Below the pieces are notes generated by a model, which saw only the letters and a list, made by a program, of their open reading frames with translations, made no database searches and was not told the origin of the DNA. DNA of 24,049 nucleotides, taken from Oscillospiraceae bacterium. GTDB taxonomy: Bacteria; Bacillota_A; Clostridia; Oscillospirales; Ruminococcaceae. Positions within the stretch are counted from its first letter, which is position 1. Each line of letters starts with the position of its first letter. The stretch lies in contig JAGAJA010000063.1 in NCBI GenBank assembly GCA_017829075.1, positions 1-24,049 of the forward strand. The letters run 5' to 3'. The translations under genes and the position numbers were made by a program. Shown here in pieces: positions 1 to 7,664 of this stretch.

Positions 1-57
1 ATTCCGGTCATATTTTCCCTACGAAATTACAACTTGACAAAACTTTTCACGGGAATA

Positions 58-274
58 TGTCAATGCCTGCTCCGCAGTCATTGACAGGGGGAAAACTCTT
101 GTTTTCCCCCTGTGACCCCTTTAGCGCTTCTGACGCGTTTACGCGCTATCGCGCTGAGTGGTGGGGCGCTACCCCACACCCCGCTTCCTTTTGGAAGCCA
201 AAAGGAAGCGAAAAGCATTTTCCGCGCTTCGCGCGGAGCTGCAAACGGAAACCTGCCCGACAAATTCCAATTTA
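58..274 (+). repeat. Hairpin-rich interspersed repeat, copy 1
   Basis: About 217 bp of consecutive inverted repeats. In order: a TGTCAATG...CATTGACA hairpin (58-86), a perfect 12-bp stem closed by TCTT (85-112), a GTGGGG/CCCCAC hairpin near 162-178, a perfect 12-bp stem with AAG loop (183-209), a CCGCGC/GCGCGG hairpin near 222-236, and an end with the motif CGACAAATTCCAATTTA. The same architecture recurs at 18141-18370 (inverted) and 18463-18681. Short open frames across it are by-products of the repeat and are not called as genes. Function is unknown; it occupies almost all the space before the serine hydrolase gene. Confidence 0.85.
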
Positions 275-320
275 ACACATTAATTCTTAGCCAAAAAGCT
301 ATTCAAACGAGGTAAATAAA

Positions 321-1490
321 ATGAACTTAGTTAAGCTTGAGAGAATTTCCGATATGCTGCATTACCAGGTCGAAAGCGGACAGGTCAAGGGCTGCTCCGC
401 CTATGTGCTGAAGAACGGCAGACCTATCTACCGCGCAAATGCCGGAATGGCTGACGAGGCGCGGGGAATTAAATGGAGCAATGATACTATCGTCCGCCTG
501 TATTCCATGACAAAACCGATAACCGCGGCTGCGGCAATGATCCTTCTCGATCGTGGGCAGCTCGACCTGTCCGACAAGGTGAGCTGGTTTATTCCCGGCT
601 TCAAAAATCAGACGGTACTGACCGACGACGGAAAAACAGAGCCTGTCCGTCAAGAGGTCTGCATAAAAGACCTGCTTGACATGACCTCCGGGCTGTGCTA
701 CCCCGACAGAGGATTCCCGGCAGGCAGCGTTATGCAGGATCTTTTCGACAAAATAGCTGATGAAGTTGCGGCTGGCAAACCCACTGACACGCTCGGCTAC
801 GCGAACCTCATCGGACAGCAGCCCCTCGCGTTCCAGCCCGGCGATCACTGGATGTACGGCACCTCTGCGGACGTTCTGGGCGCAGTCATTGAGGTGGTTT
901 CCGGAAAGAAATTCGGAGATTTCCTGCGGGAAGAGCTGTTCGAGCCGCTTGGCATGAAAGATACTGATTTCTGGGTGCCGGAGGAAAAACTCAGCCGCTT
1001 CGCCGAGAATTATGAGGAAAAGGACGGAAAACTCGTTCCCTGTATGTGGCAGCATCTGGGTCTTACATATCTGTGCAGAAAGCCGCCGGAGTTCCAGTCC
1101 GGAGGAGCCGGCTTGTGCTCAACTATGGACGATTATGCGGCATTCGCAGAAATGCTGCTGAACGAGGGCGTTTACAACGGCAGGAGGATCCTCAGCCGCA
1201 ACGCGGTGAAGTATTTGACCTCAAATCAGCTTTCCTCTGAGCAGCTCAGGACATTCAACTGGGAGCAGCATACCGGCTGCGGCTATGGAAATCTCATGCA
1301 CATTGCGCTGGATAACGCCGGAATCTCCACCCACCCCGGAGAATACGGCTGGGACGGCTGGCTTGGCTGCTTCTTCGCAAACGACCCGCAGGACGGATAC
1401 ACCTTCCTGTATTTCATTCAGCGCTGCGGAGGTCTTGGCGGACGGCCGCTCAGAATGATAAAACAGATAGTTTACGGCGCCGAGGACTGA
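321..1490 (+). CDS. Serine hydrolase, beta-lactamase / class C-like fold
   Basis: A 389-residue serine hydrolase of the beta-lactamase superfamily (PF00144; class C beta-lactamases, EstB-type esterases, D-aminopeptidases). The nucleophile motif S-x-x-K is Ser62-Met-Thr-Lys65. A Tyr-containing second motif lies at Tyr179 (YGTS), and a Gly/Trp-rich segment near the C terminus (GWDGW) takes the place of the KTG box, as in esterase-like members. I see no signal peptide, so it is probably cytoplasmic, with an ester or amide substrate that sequence alone cannot settle. GAGG at 309-312, 8 nt before the ATG, supports the start. No convincing promoter is visible between the upstream repeat and the gene. 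A true antibiotic-resistance role is unlikely but not excluded. Confidence 0.85.
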   Translation: MNLVKLERISDMLHYQVESGQVKGCSAYVLKNGRPIYRANAGMADEARGIKWSNDTIVRLYSMTKPITAAAAMILLDRGQLDLSDKVSWFIPGFKNQTVLTDDGKTEPVRQEVCIKDLLDMTSGLCYPDRGFPAGSVMQDLFDKIADEVAAGKPTDTLGYANLIGQQPLAFQPGDHWMYGTSADVLGAVIEVVSGKKFGDFLREELFEPLGMKDTDFWVPEEKLSRFAENYEEKDGKLVPCMWQHLGLTYLCRKPPEFQSGGAGLCSTMDDYAAFAEMLLNEGVYNGRRILSRNAVKYLTSNQLSSEQLRTFNWEQHTGCGYGNLMHIALDNAGISTHPGEYGWDGWLGCFFANDPQDGYTFLYFIQRCGGLGGRPLRMIKQIVYGAED

Positions 1491-1577
1491 GCCATATGTG
1501 TAACAATTCTGCTGATTTACTTAACAAATAGCCTAAAAATTCCGAAAAAATACTGGTATGTCTTGTAAAATCCTCTA

Positions 1578-1606
1578 TTGACTTTTTCTTCGGGATATTA
1601 TATAAT
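1578..1606 (+). promoter_or_regulatory. Predicted SigA promoter of the response regulator gene
   Basis: TTGACT (1578-1583), 17-nt spacer, TATAAT (1601-1606). The coding start is at 1671. Confidence 0.8.
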
Positions 1607-1670
1607 AATAAAAAAAGTAATTTACCAAATATAAAGATACCGTGAAAACAAACGGAGGGGGATCAAATTA

Positions 1671-2120
1671 ATGGAGGAACGCAACACTCTGCTGATCGTC
1701 GATGACTTTGAGTTCAACCGGCTCATGCTGAGCGACACCTTCAGCGACCGCCAGATAATCGAGGCAGAAAACGGCAAACAGGCTATCGAGGAATTTGAAA
1801 AGAACAGGGACAGGCTGTGCGCGGTGCTGCTGGATATAATGATGCCAGTGATGGACGGCTTCGGCATGTTGGAATATCTTGTGGAGAACAAATACATAGA
1901 CGATGTTCCGGTATTCATTATCAGCGCGGATACCTCTGACAAATCTCTTTCACGCGCTTATGATTTAGGTGCGGCGGACGTTATCGCGAAGCCTTTCAAT
2001 ATCCGCTTTGTCCGCAGAAGAATAAACAACATCATCGAGCTTTACAATCAGCGCCGCTACCTCAGTACGCTGGTAAAGGAAAAGGGTCTGGAAATTCCCG
2101 ATTTCAAAACAATTAAATAA
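1671..2120 (+). CDS. Stand-alone CheY-like response regulator
   Basis: A 149-residue receiver-domain protein. Acidic pocket Asp11-Asp12, phosphoacceptor Asp55 in LLDIMMP, conserved Ser85 in IISAD and Lys107 in IAKPF are all present, so it should be phosphorylated. About 25 residues follow the receiver fold and look helical, but there is no DNA-binding or enzymatic output domain. It likely acts through protein-protein contacts, as Spo0F- or CheY-type proteins do. It is monocistronic, with its own promoter and terminator and no histidine kinase beside it, so its partner cannot be named. GGAGGGG at 1654-1660 supports the start. Confidence 0.88.
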   Translation: MEERNTLLIVDDFEFNRLMLSDTFSDRQIIEAENGKQAIEEFEKNRDRLCAVLLDIMMPVMDGFGMLEYLVENKYIDDVPVFIISADTSDKSLSRAYDLGAADVIAKPFNIRFVRRRINNIIELYNQRRYLSTLVKEKGLEIPDFKTIK

Positions 2121-2124
2121 GATC

Positions 2125-2161
2125 AATATGCAGCGTGTGAAAATGCGCTGCATATTTTTTT
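2125..2161 (+). terminator. Rho-independent terminator after the response regulator gene
   Basis: A perfect 11-bp stem (2125-2135 with 2146-2156) around a 10-nt loop, followed by a T run to 2161. Confidence 0.9.
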
Positions 2162-2181
2162 GCAGGATTATCAAAAAGGGC

Positions 2182-2210
2182 TTGCAAAAAATATAATACT
2201 ATGGTATAAT
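2182..2210 (+). promoter_or_regulatory. Predicted promoter of the aminotransferase gene
   Basis: TTGCAA (2182-2187), 17-nt spacer, TATAAT (2205-2210). Just downstream, 2225-2245 forms an 8-bp hairpin (CTGTGCTG/CAGCACAG) that would sit near the 5' end of the mRNA. This is more likely a stability element than a switch. Confidence 0.75.
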
Positions 2211-2284
2211 AAAAACATAATGAGCTGTGCTGTGCTTCAGCACAGACTATATAATGATCATTGCTTATAAGAGAGGTTACAACA

Positions 2285-3562
2285 ATGCTTTATTCACAGA
2301 TGAGCAAGGAACAGCTCCAGACGGAAAAGGCGGCTCTGGAGAAGCAGTATGCTGACTACAAGGCAAAGGGACTTAAACTCGATATGTCGAGAGGAAAGCC
2401 CGCGCCGGAGCAGCTTAATCTTTCACTTGATATGCTGCTGCACTGCCTTGACGGAGATTACAAATCCAGCAACGGCATCGACTGCCGCAACTACGGCGTT
2501 CTGGACGGAATTCCCGAAGCCAAGCAGCTTTTCATGGAAATGCTGAACGTAGGCTCTGAGCAGCTTATTGTCGGCGGCAACTCCAGCCTTCAGCTTATGT
2601 ACGACACCATTATCCGCGCAATGCAGCTCGGAGTTCTCGGCAGCGAGAAGCCGTGGTGCAGATATGAGCACGTTAAATTCCTCTGCCCCTCGCCGGGCTA
2701 TGACAGACATTTTGCTATCTGTCAGGCTCTGGGAATTGAGATGATCCCGGTAGAATACCTTGAGGACGGTCCGGATATGGACGCTATCGAGAAGCTTGTA
2801 GCAGAGGACGAGGAAATAAAGGGCATCTGGTGCGTTCCGATGTATTCCAACCCCACCGGAATTACATATTCTGATGAGGTGGTAAAGCGTTTCGCAAACC
2901 TCAAGCCCAAGGCAAAGGACTTCCGCATTTTCTGGGACAACGCCTACTGCGTACATCACCTGTCCGAGGAACACGATCACCTGCTGAACATTATTGAAGA
3001 GTGCGCAAAGGCAGGAAATCCCAACATGGTTCTGGAGTTCACCTCCACCTCCAAGATCTCTTTCCCCGGCGGCGGACTTGCGGTCATTGCGGCAAGCAAA
3101 GAGAACATTGACTTCATCAAGAGCCAGATGACCTATCAGACCATCGGCTTTGATAAGCTGAACCAGCTCCGTCACGCAAAGTATTTCAAGAACTTCGAGA
3201 GCATCACCGATCACATGAAGCACCACGCGGCGATAATCCGTCCGAAGTTTGACGTGGTTCTGTATATGCTGGACAAGGAGATCGCACCCCTCGGCATAGG
3301 AAAGTGGAAGAACCCTAAGGGCGGCTACTTCATCTCCTTTGACTCACTTCCCGGCTGCGCAAAGAGAATTGTTTCCCTTGCAAAGGAAGCGGGAGTTGTC
3401 ATGACCGGAGCAGGCGCTACCTACCCCTATGGCAAAGACCCCAAGGACAGCAACATCAGAATTGCCCCCACATTCCCGTCGGTTGACGAGCTGCGTCAGG
3501 CAATGGAGATCTTCTGCGTATGCGTTAAGCTTGCAAGTGTGGAAAAGCTGCTGGCTGAGTAA
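2285..3562 (+). CDS. PLP-dependent aminotransferase, class Ic aspartate aminotransferase type
   Basis: A 425-residue fold-type I aminotransferase. The N-terminal SRGKPAPEQL segment and the CRNYGVLDG and IVGGNSS motifs resemble the subgroup Ic aspartate aminotransferases (PF12897) known from Corynebacterium and Firmicutes. PLP Schiff-base Lys257 lies in TSTSKISFPGGG; the conserved SNPTG precedes it. Expected reaction: transamination between aspartate/oxaloacetate and glutamate/2-oxoglutarate in the cytoplasm. I start it at ATG 2285, because GAGAGG (2271-2276) is 8 nt upstream; an in-frame TTG at 2261 has no such site. Monocistronic between a promoter and a terminator. Substrate range could be wider than aspartate. 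Confidence 0.88.
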   Translation: MLYSQMSKEQLQTEKAALEKQYADYKAKGLKLDMSRGKPAPEQLNLSLDMLLHCLDGDYKSSNGIDCRNYGVLDGIPEAKQLFMEMLNVGSEQLIVGGNSSLQLMYDTIIRAMQLGVLGSEKPWCRYEHVKFLCPSPGYDRHFAICQALGIEMIPVEYLEDGPDMDAIEKLVAEDEEIKGIWCVPMYSNPTGITYSDEVVKRFANLKPKAKDFRIFWDNAYCVHHLSEEHDHLLNIIEECAKAGNPNMVLEFTSTSKISFPGGGLAVIAASKENIDFIKSQMTYQTIGFDKLNQLRHAKYFKNFESITDHMKHHAAIIRPKFDVVLYMLDKEIAPLGIGKWKNPKGGYFISFDSLPGCAKRIVSLAKEAGVVMTGAGATYPYGKDPKDSNIRIAPTFPSVDELRQAMEIFCVCVKLASVEKLLAE

Positions 3563-3617
3563 TTTTTCGCGGAAAATAAGCGGAATTTGCCGTAAAACGG
3601 CAGTATTGAATACAAGG

Positions 3618-3648
3618 CGGCATTTGAAGTCAATTCAAATGCCGTTTT
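3618..3648 (+). terminator. Rho-independent terminator after the aminotransferase gene
   Basis: A perfect 11-bp stem (3618-3628 with 3634-3644), a 5-nt loop, then TTTT. Confidence 0.9.
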
Positions 3649-3657
3649 AATTATCTG

Positions 3658-3686
3658 TTGACTTTGATACGCATTTGTGGTAAAAT
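3658..3686 (+). promoter_or_regulatory. Predicted promoter of the zinc-ribbon membrane protein gene
   Basis: TTGACT (3658-3663), 17-nt spacer, TAAAAT (3681-3686). The coding start is at 3732, with a GGAGG ribosome binding site at about 3721. Confidence 0.75.
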
Positions 3687-3731
3687 AAGCTATACAAAAA
3701 ACGGATTTGCACTGGTTTCGGGAGGATAATA

Positions 3732-4259
3732 ATGGATACTGAAATGATCCTGATAATCATTATGGGAGCGATACTGATTTTATGGGTAATTTTCTGCGGG
3801 TGCTTTACGGTTCGCCGTATCTTCGGAGCGGCTTCACGTTCAGGCTTCAAGGCTCATATCAAGTGTGAAAGCTGCGGCACTGAATTTGATGTTTCCGCTA
3901 AAGAAGCCCTGCGTATTTCCATGACGAAAACCAAGAGCACCACCAGAACCAGAGTACAGGGAGCGGCTCTGGTGAACCGCCCTGTTTACAGCAGCTACGC
4001 AAAGAAATTCTATTGTAAAAACTGTGGAAATAAAACCTTCGGGCAGGTCTTGAATCTCGAAGAGATACACGACAGCTTCAAACCTCCAGTAACCAGAGAG
4101 GTGCTGAAAGGGTTCGCAATGATGATCGTAGGCGGGCTTGCAGTCATTATTATCATGCAAATACCTATGAGTATCGCAAGAATGGAGAAAGAAAAAGAGA
4201 TCGAGCAGATGAAACAGCAGCAGCTTGAGCAGATCCGGGAACAATACTGGAACAGTTAA
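3732..4259 (+). CDS. Membrane protein with split CxxC zinc-ribbon, unknown function
   Basis: A 175-residue protein I cannot place in a named family. Residues 5-25 are a hydrophobic helix. A CxxC pair at Cys45/Cys48 and another at Cys95/Cys98 (CESCG and CKNCG) form a zinc-ribbon-like pair split by about 46 polar, Thr/Lys/Arg-rich residues. A second hydrophobic helix spans about 127-147. The tail (about 150-175) is Glu/Gln/Lys-rich and looks coiled-coil. Two membrane helices would put the ribbon and both tails on defined sides of the membrane. It is monocistronic with its own promoter, convergent with the nitrilase gene. A sensory or scaffold role is only a guess. Confidence 0.75.
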   Translation: MDTEMILIIIMGAILILWVIFCGCFTVRRIFGAASRSGFKAHIKCESCGTEFDVSAKEALRISMTKTKSTTRTRVQGAALVNRPVYSSYAKKFYCKNCGNKTFGQVLNLEEIHDSFKPPVTREVLKGFAMMIVGGLAVIIIMQIPMSIARMEKEKEIEQMKQQQLEQIREQYWNS

Positions 4260-4280
4260 TCCGCCGTTCCGCAGGATAAT

Positions 4281-4317
4281 AAAAGCCCTGAGAAGATTTT
4301 AGTTTCTCAGGGCTTTT
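4281..4317. terminator. Bidirectional terminator between convergent genes
   Basis: A perfect 14-bp stem (4281-4294 with 4304-4317) that begins with AAAA and ends with TTTT, so it can end transcripts from both the zinc-ribbon gene (+) and the nitrilase gene (-). Confidence 0.92.
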
Positions 4318-4321
4318 GTGT

Positions 4322-5200
4322 TTATTTACGGAAGTCCTCCCGGATAAAAGGCTCGTTCCGCTCCTCCGAAAGCAGCAGACCGTATTTCTGCGGACGGCGG
4401 TAGGCGTTGCCGTGAACCTCGTTGCGGCGGTATTCCCGCATCTCCTCAATGGGGAAGTCCGCAAGATATATCCCCTCCCGCTCCCCGGCTTCGATGATAA
4501 GCGTATCTCTTGAACCGCTGTCCTCCGGGCGGTAGGCAATGCCGTCAAAAGCGGTGGAGTGCCCATTGCAGTCCGGCTGACCGTGAGGATAGTTCACCGT
4601 GGCAATGCCCAGCATATTCTCATATGCCCTGCCGCGAAGCTGGGATATCCTGTTTATTTCCATCGGGCAGGCATTCGGAACAAGGATAAGCTCCGCGCCC
4701 TTTAGCATCAATATCCGCGCGCTCTCCGGGAATTCCCGGTCATAGCAGATCATTGCCCCGACGATAACTGAACCGCTTTTTGTATCAAGCTCCGCAGTGT
4801 AAAAATCCTCGCCGGGGGTGAGCCGCCGCTCATCGCCGAAATCGCAGGTATGAACCTTTGCGTAGTCGAAAAGCCGCTTTCCGGTGCGGTCAAACAGCGT
4901 GACCGTATTGCGCGGGAGCGGCTGGTACTTCTCCAGATATGTAATTCCGACCGCAATTCCCAGACGCTTCGCCGCTTCCCCGAATGAATTCACGAATTCC
5001 CCGTCCCGCGGCACGGCAATCTGCTCAAGCTCCGAAATATCCTCCGGAATGCTGTATCCGCAGCTCCACATCTCCGGGAAAAGCGCTATGTCCGCGCCCA
5101 TTGCCGCGGCTTTTTCGCAGTATTCCAGCCCCTTGCGGAGATTAGCGTCGGCGCTTCCCGCGGGCAGAAGCTGGAGCATAGCCACCTTTATGCTGTTCAT
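4322..5200 (-). CDS. Carbon-nitrogen hydrolase (nitrilase superfamily)
   Basis: A 292-residue nitrilase-superfamily enzyme (PF00795) that hydrolyses a non-peptide C-N bond, probably an amide or carbamoyl group. The Glu-Lys-Cys triad is complete: Glu43 (LFPEMW), Lys115 (YAKVH) and Cys152 (MICYDREFPES). Length is normal for the single-domain family. Substrate cannot be assigned: omega-amidase, N-carbamoylputrescine amidase and aliphatic amidase branches all share these motifs. It lies 48 nt downstream of the thioredoxin gene on the same strand and probably shares its transcript. An AGGAGG-like site (AGGAGGTATTTTC, minus strand) precedes the ATG. Confidence 0.88.
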   Translation of the reverse strand: MNSIKVAMLQLLPAGSADANLRKGLEYCEKAAAMGADIALFPEMWSCGYSIPEDISELEQIAVPRDGEFVNSFGEAAKRLGIAVGITYLEKYQPLPRNTVTLFDRTGKRLFDYAKVHTCDFGDERRLTPGEDFYTAELDTKSGSVIVGAMICYDREFPESARILMLKGAELILVPNACPMEINRISQLRGRAYENMLGIATVNYPHGQPDCNGHSTAFDGIAYRPEDSGSRDTLIIEAGEREGIYLADFPIEEMREYRRNEVHGNAYRRPQKYGLLLSEERNEPFIREDFRK

Positions 5201-5248
5201 GAAAATACCTCCTGCGATAAAGGGCAGCCAAAGCCGCCCCTGATCTGT

Positions 5249-5557
5249 TTATTTGTACTGCTCCGCTATCTGCTCCTTTGTGTGCAGTCCCACAAGGACT
5301 TCCTTTGTAACTCCGCCCTCAATTACCACCAGCGTTGGAATGCTCTGCACACTGAACGCGGAAGCAAGCTCCGGCTGCTCGTCAACGTTCACCTTGCCTA
5401 CCTTTATATCGGAGCGCTCCTCGGCGAACTCGTCCACGATAGGGGACTGCATCATGCAGGGCGCACACCACGAAGCCCAGAAGTCCAGCAGCACCGGCTT
5501 GTCGGACTCCACCACCTCAGTTTTGAAATTATCTTTTGTGATAGTTAAAACAGACAT
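5249..5557 (-). CDS. trxA: Thioredoxin
   Basis: A 102-residue cytoplasmic thioredoxin that reduces protein disulfides. The redox site is Trp30-Cys31-Ala32-Pro33-Cys34, with Ala instead of the usual Gly between the cysteines, a change that can shift redox potential. The cis-proline is Pro74 (SIPTL). Full-length, no signal peptide. A GGAGG site precedes the start. A thioredoxin reductase gene is not in the window. The first gene of a probable two-gene unit with the nitrilase-family hydrolase. Confidence 0.93.
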   Translation of the reverse strand: MSVLTITKDNFKTEVVESDKPVLLDFWASWCAPCMMQSPIVDEFAEERSDIKVGKVNVDEQPELASAFSVQSIPTLVVIEGGVTKEVLVGLHTKEQIAEQYK

Positions 5558-5612
5558 ATTTTTTCCTCCGTTCTGTAACTGTTCCTTATTATTAGGGAGA
5601 TCCCATGAGTAT

Positions 5613-5641
5613 ATTATACAATATATACCGTGATTTGTCCA
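5613..5641 (-). promoter_or_regulatory. Predicted promoter of the thioredoxin gene
   Basis: On the minus strand: TGGACA (5641-5636), 17-nt spacer, TATAAT (5618-5613). It reads toward the thioredoxin start at 5557. The rest of the 5558-5883 gap is AT-rich and holds only this promoter and the divergent pfkA promoter. Confidence 0.75.
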
Positions 5642-5789
5642 GTATATTTATAGTATATCGGACTAATACTTTTATATACCTGTTGAACTCGCCATGTCAG
5701 ATTTTGCACAGTTTTATACCGGAATAAAATGTTTTTTTGTGAAAAAATCACTATTCTGAAATGGAATTTGTCGGATTTTGAAAAAACGC

Positions 5790-5819
5790 TTGACTATCCC
5801 AGAGGTTTTGTAGTAGAAT
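5790..5819 (+). promoter_or_regulatory. Predicted promoter of pfkA
   Basis: TTGACT (5790-5795), 18-nt spacer, TAGAAT (5814-5819), about 65 nt before the pfkA start codon. Confidence 0.7.
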
Positions 5820-5883
5820 ATAAATGTATAGGGTTGAGAAAATCGGCTCAGCCGTAATTACAAATGAAACGGAGAGAATTAAA

Positions 5884-6846
5884 ATGCAGAAAAGAATTGG
5901 CGTACTTACAAGCGGCGGCGACGCCCCGGGTATGAATGCCGCAGTGCGTGCGGTGACAAGAGCCGCAATCAAGAAGGGCTTTGAGGTTATCGGTATCCGC
6001 CGCGGCTACAACGGTCTGCTCAACAACGATATGATCAAGCTGACCGCAAGAGATGTTTCCGATATTATCCAGAGAGGCGGCACAGAGATATTCACCGCTC
6101 GCTGCCTTGAATTCAAGGAATGGGAGAATGTTCTCAAGGCTAAGGATATCTGCGTTGAGAACAATATGGCTGGTATCGTAGTTATCGGCGGCGACGGTTC
6201 CTTCAGAGGCGCGGCTGACCTGTCAAAGGCAGGTATTCCCTGCGTAGGTCTGCCCGGAACTATCGACAACGATATTCAGTGCTCTGAATACACCATCGGC
6301 TACGACACAGCGATGAACACCGTTATGGAGCTGGTCGATAAGCTCCGCGACACATCTCATTCCCACGAGCGCTGCGCCGTTGTTGAGGTAATGGGAAGAC
6401 GCGCTGGTCACATTGCGCTGAACACCGGTATTGCCTGCGGCGCTACCGCTATCCTCGTTCCTGAGATCCCCTATGATCTCAATGATGTTATTGAGAAGAT
6501 CAAAGAAGGCAGAAAGACCGGCAAGGAGCAGTTCATCATTGTGGTTGCAGAGGGCGTTGGCGGTACCGAGGAGATAGCAAAGCGCATCAACGAGGAAACC
6601 GGAATTGAGTCCAGAGCAACTATCCTCGGTCATGTTCAGAGAGGCGGCAGCCCCACAGTACGCGACAGAGTGGTTGCAAGCGAAATGGGCTATTACGCAG
6701 TAGAGCTGCTTGAAAAGGGCATCGGCAACCGTGTTGTCGGCATGAAGGACGGCAAGGCATACGATGTAGACATTCAGGAAGCCCTCAGCATGAAGAAGCC
6801 GTTTGACGAAAGACTTTACAACATCGCAAACGAAATCAGCTTCTAA
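5884..6846 (+). CDS. pfkA: ATP-dependent 6-phosphofructokinase
   Basis: A 320-residue PfkA that phosphorylates fructose 6-phosphate to fructose 1,6-bisphosphate, the committed step of glycolysis. Nucleotide-binding TSGGDAPGMN lies at residues 9-18, GGDGS at 102-106 (the Gly version typical of ATP use rather than pyrophosphate), the catalytic PGTIDND at 124-130, and MGRRAGH further on. The start is ATG 5884, with GGAGAG at 5871-5876; an in-frame ATG at 5824 would add 20 residues and lacks a good site. Only about 25 nt separate the stop codon from the folate riboswitch, so read-through transcripts may enter it. Confidence 0.95.
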   Translation: MQKRIGVLTSGGDAPGMNAAVRAVTRAAIKKGFEVIGIRRGYNGLLNNDMIKLTARDVSDIIQRGGTEIFTARCLEFKEWENVLKAKDICVENNMAGIVVIGGDGSFRGAADLSKAGIPCVGLPGTIDNDIQCSEYTIGYDTAMNTVMELVDKLRDTSHSHERCAVVEVMGRRAGHIALNTGIACGATAILVPEIPYDLNDVIEKIKEGRKTGKEQFIIVVAEGVGGTEEIAKRINEETGIESRATILGHVQRGGSPTVRDRVVASEMGYYAVELLEKGIGNRVVGMKDGKAYDVDIQEALSMKKPFDERLYNIANEISF

Positions 6847-6870
6847 ATCAACCAAGAAAAAAACTACAAC

Positions 6871-6975
6871 ACAGAGTAGGAGAACGTGCGTTAAGTGCCG
6901 CATGGACGGAGAGTTGCCGTGCGGACGAAAGTCCTCAGAGCAGAGGGCTGCGGTACGTTCTTCGCATCTCGCTGT
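6871..6975 (+). ncRNA. THF (tetrahydrofolate) riboswitch aptamer
   Basis: Matches the folate/THF-I riboswitch as known upstream of folT. Conserved blocks are AGAGTAG (6873-6879), GCGTTAAGTG (from 6888), the GGAC...CGAA part and the 3' GCATCTCGCTGT. Helices that can be traced: outer ACAG/CTGT (6871-6874 with 6972-6975), GAACGT/ACGTTC (6882-6887 with 6955-6960), and CCGCA/TGCGG (6898-6902 with 6920-6924). The gene downstream is a folate transporter component, which agrees. It binds reduced folates and should lower folT-proC expression when folate is plentiful. Confidence 0.9.
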
Positions 6976-6984
6976 ACATAAATC

Positions 6985-7017
6985 GAATAAGAAGCCATGG
7001 GGCTTTATTCTGTTTGT
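6985..7017 (+). terminator. Riboswitch expression platform: intrinsic terminator
   Basis: The hairpin GAATAAGAAGCC/GGCTTTATTC (6985-7010, one bulge) is followed by a T-rich TGTTTGT. It lies between the THF aptamer and the folT ribosome binding site, which suggests control by premature termination. I did not find an obvious alternative antiterminator pairing. Confidence 0.7.
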
Positions 7018-7054
7018 ATATGGCGGAGTTACGAAAGTTACGGAGGATAAAGAC

Positions 7055-7663
7055 ATGGCTTTTTTTCATAACTTCTTTGGCAGCTTCAAGAGATCCGCGC
7101 AGGAGCTTAAAAACGTGCGCTGCATTGTAACTATCGGCCTGCTGCTTGCAGCGGCGGTGGTGCTGGACGGCTTCGGCTCGATAAGGATAGGCGACGCAAT
7201 AAAAATCAATTTCACATTTCTGCCGCTTTCCTTGGTGGGAATACTTTTCGGGCCAGTACCGGGACTTTTCGCCGGGCTGCTGACAGATATCATCGGCTAT
7301 CTCGTAAATCCTATCGGTACATTCATTCCGGCGCTGGTGCTTATCTCAGGGCTGGAGGGGCTTATATACGGCATGGTGCTGTATAATATAAAGAGCGAGA
7401 AAACCGTGAAAACTATTATAAAGATTGTTGCGGCAAGATTTGTGGTGTGCGCTGCCTGCAACCTTACGCTGAATACACTAGCGCTGTACAGCATCGGCTA
7501 TATCACAGGGGAAAGCTTTGGCGCTCTGTTCCTTGCAAGAATTGCCACAAATATCATAACATTCTGCCTTGGTTCGTATATGATGATGGCAGTGCTGCTG
7601 CCGGTAAAGCAGCTTTACGACCGGAAGATACGTCACGCAGGGCAGAAGGAAAGGCTGAATTAA
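7055..7663 (+). CDS. folT: Folate ECF transporter S-component FolT
   Basis: A 202-residue, very hydrophobic integral membrane protein of the folate-family ECF S-components. It captures folate and works with the shared EcfA-A'-T module, which is encoded elsewhere. Residues about 25-190 hold the membrane helices, including LPLSLVGILFGPVPG and the following GLLTDIIGYLVNPIG, typical of the family; the tail is basic. The start is ATG 7055, with GGAGG at 7042-7046; the longer reading upstream would run through the riboswitch. The THF riboswitch supports the substrate call. The proC start follows the stop by one base. Confidence 0.92.
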   Translation: MAFFHNFFGSFKRSAQELKNVRCIVTIGLLLAAAVVLDGFGSIRIGDAIKINFTFLPLSLVGILFGPVPGLFAGLLTDIIGYLVNPIGTFIPALVLISGLEGLIYGMVLYNIKSEKTVKTIIKIVAARFVVCAACNLTLNTLALYSIGYITGESFGALFLARIATNIITFCLGSYMMMAVLLPVKQLYDRKIRHAGQKERLN

Positions 7664-7664
7664 C

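Noticed and set aside
34..58. TTGACA at 34-39 as a promoter for the serine hydrolase
   Set aside because: No acceptable -10 box at 16-18 nt spacing, and the coding start is 280 bp away across the hairpin repeat.
85..112. The GGGGGAAAAC/GTTTTCCCCC hairpin of the repeat as an intrinsic terminator
   Set aside because: No U run follows it in any copy or orientation, and it is one of a series of hairpins.
57..315. Short open frames across repeat copy 1 (and similar ones at 18058-18781)
   Set aside because: They arise from the GC-rich palindromes on both strands and have no ribosome binding sites or protein-like composition.
1671..2120. Response regulator as part of a chemotaxis or two-component operon
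   Set aside because: Its own promoter and terminator flank it; no kinase or effector gene is adjacent.
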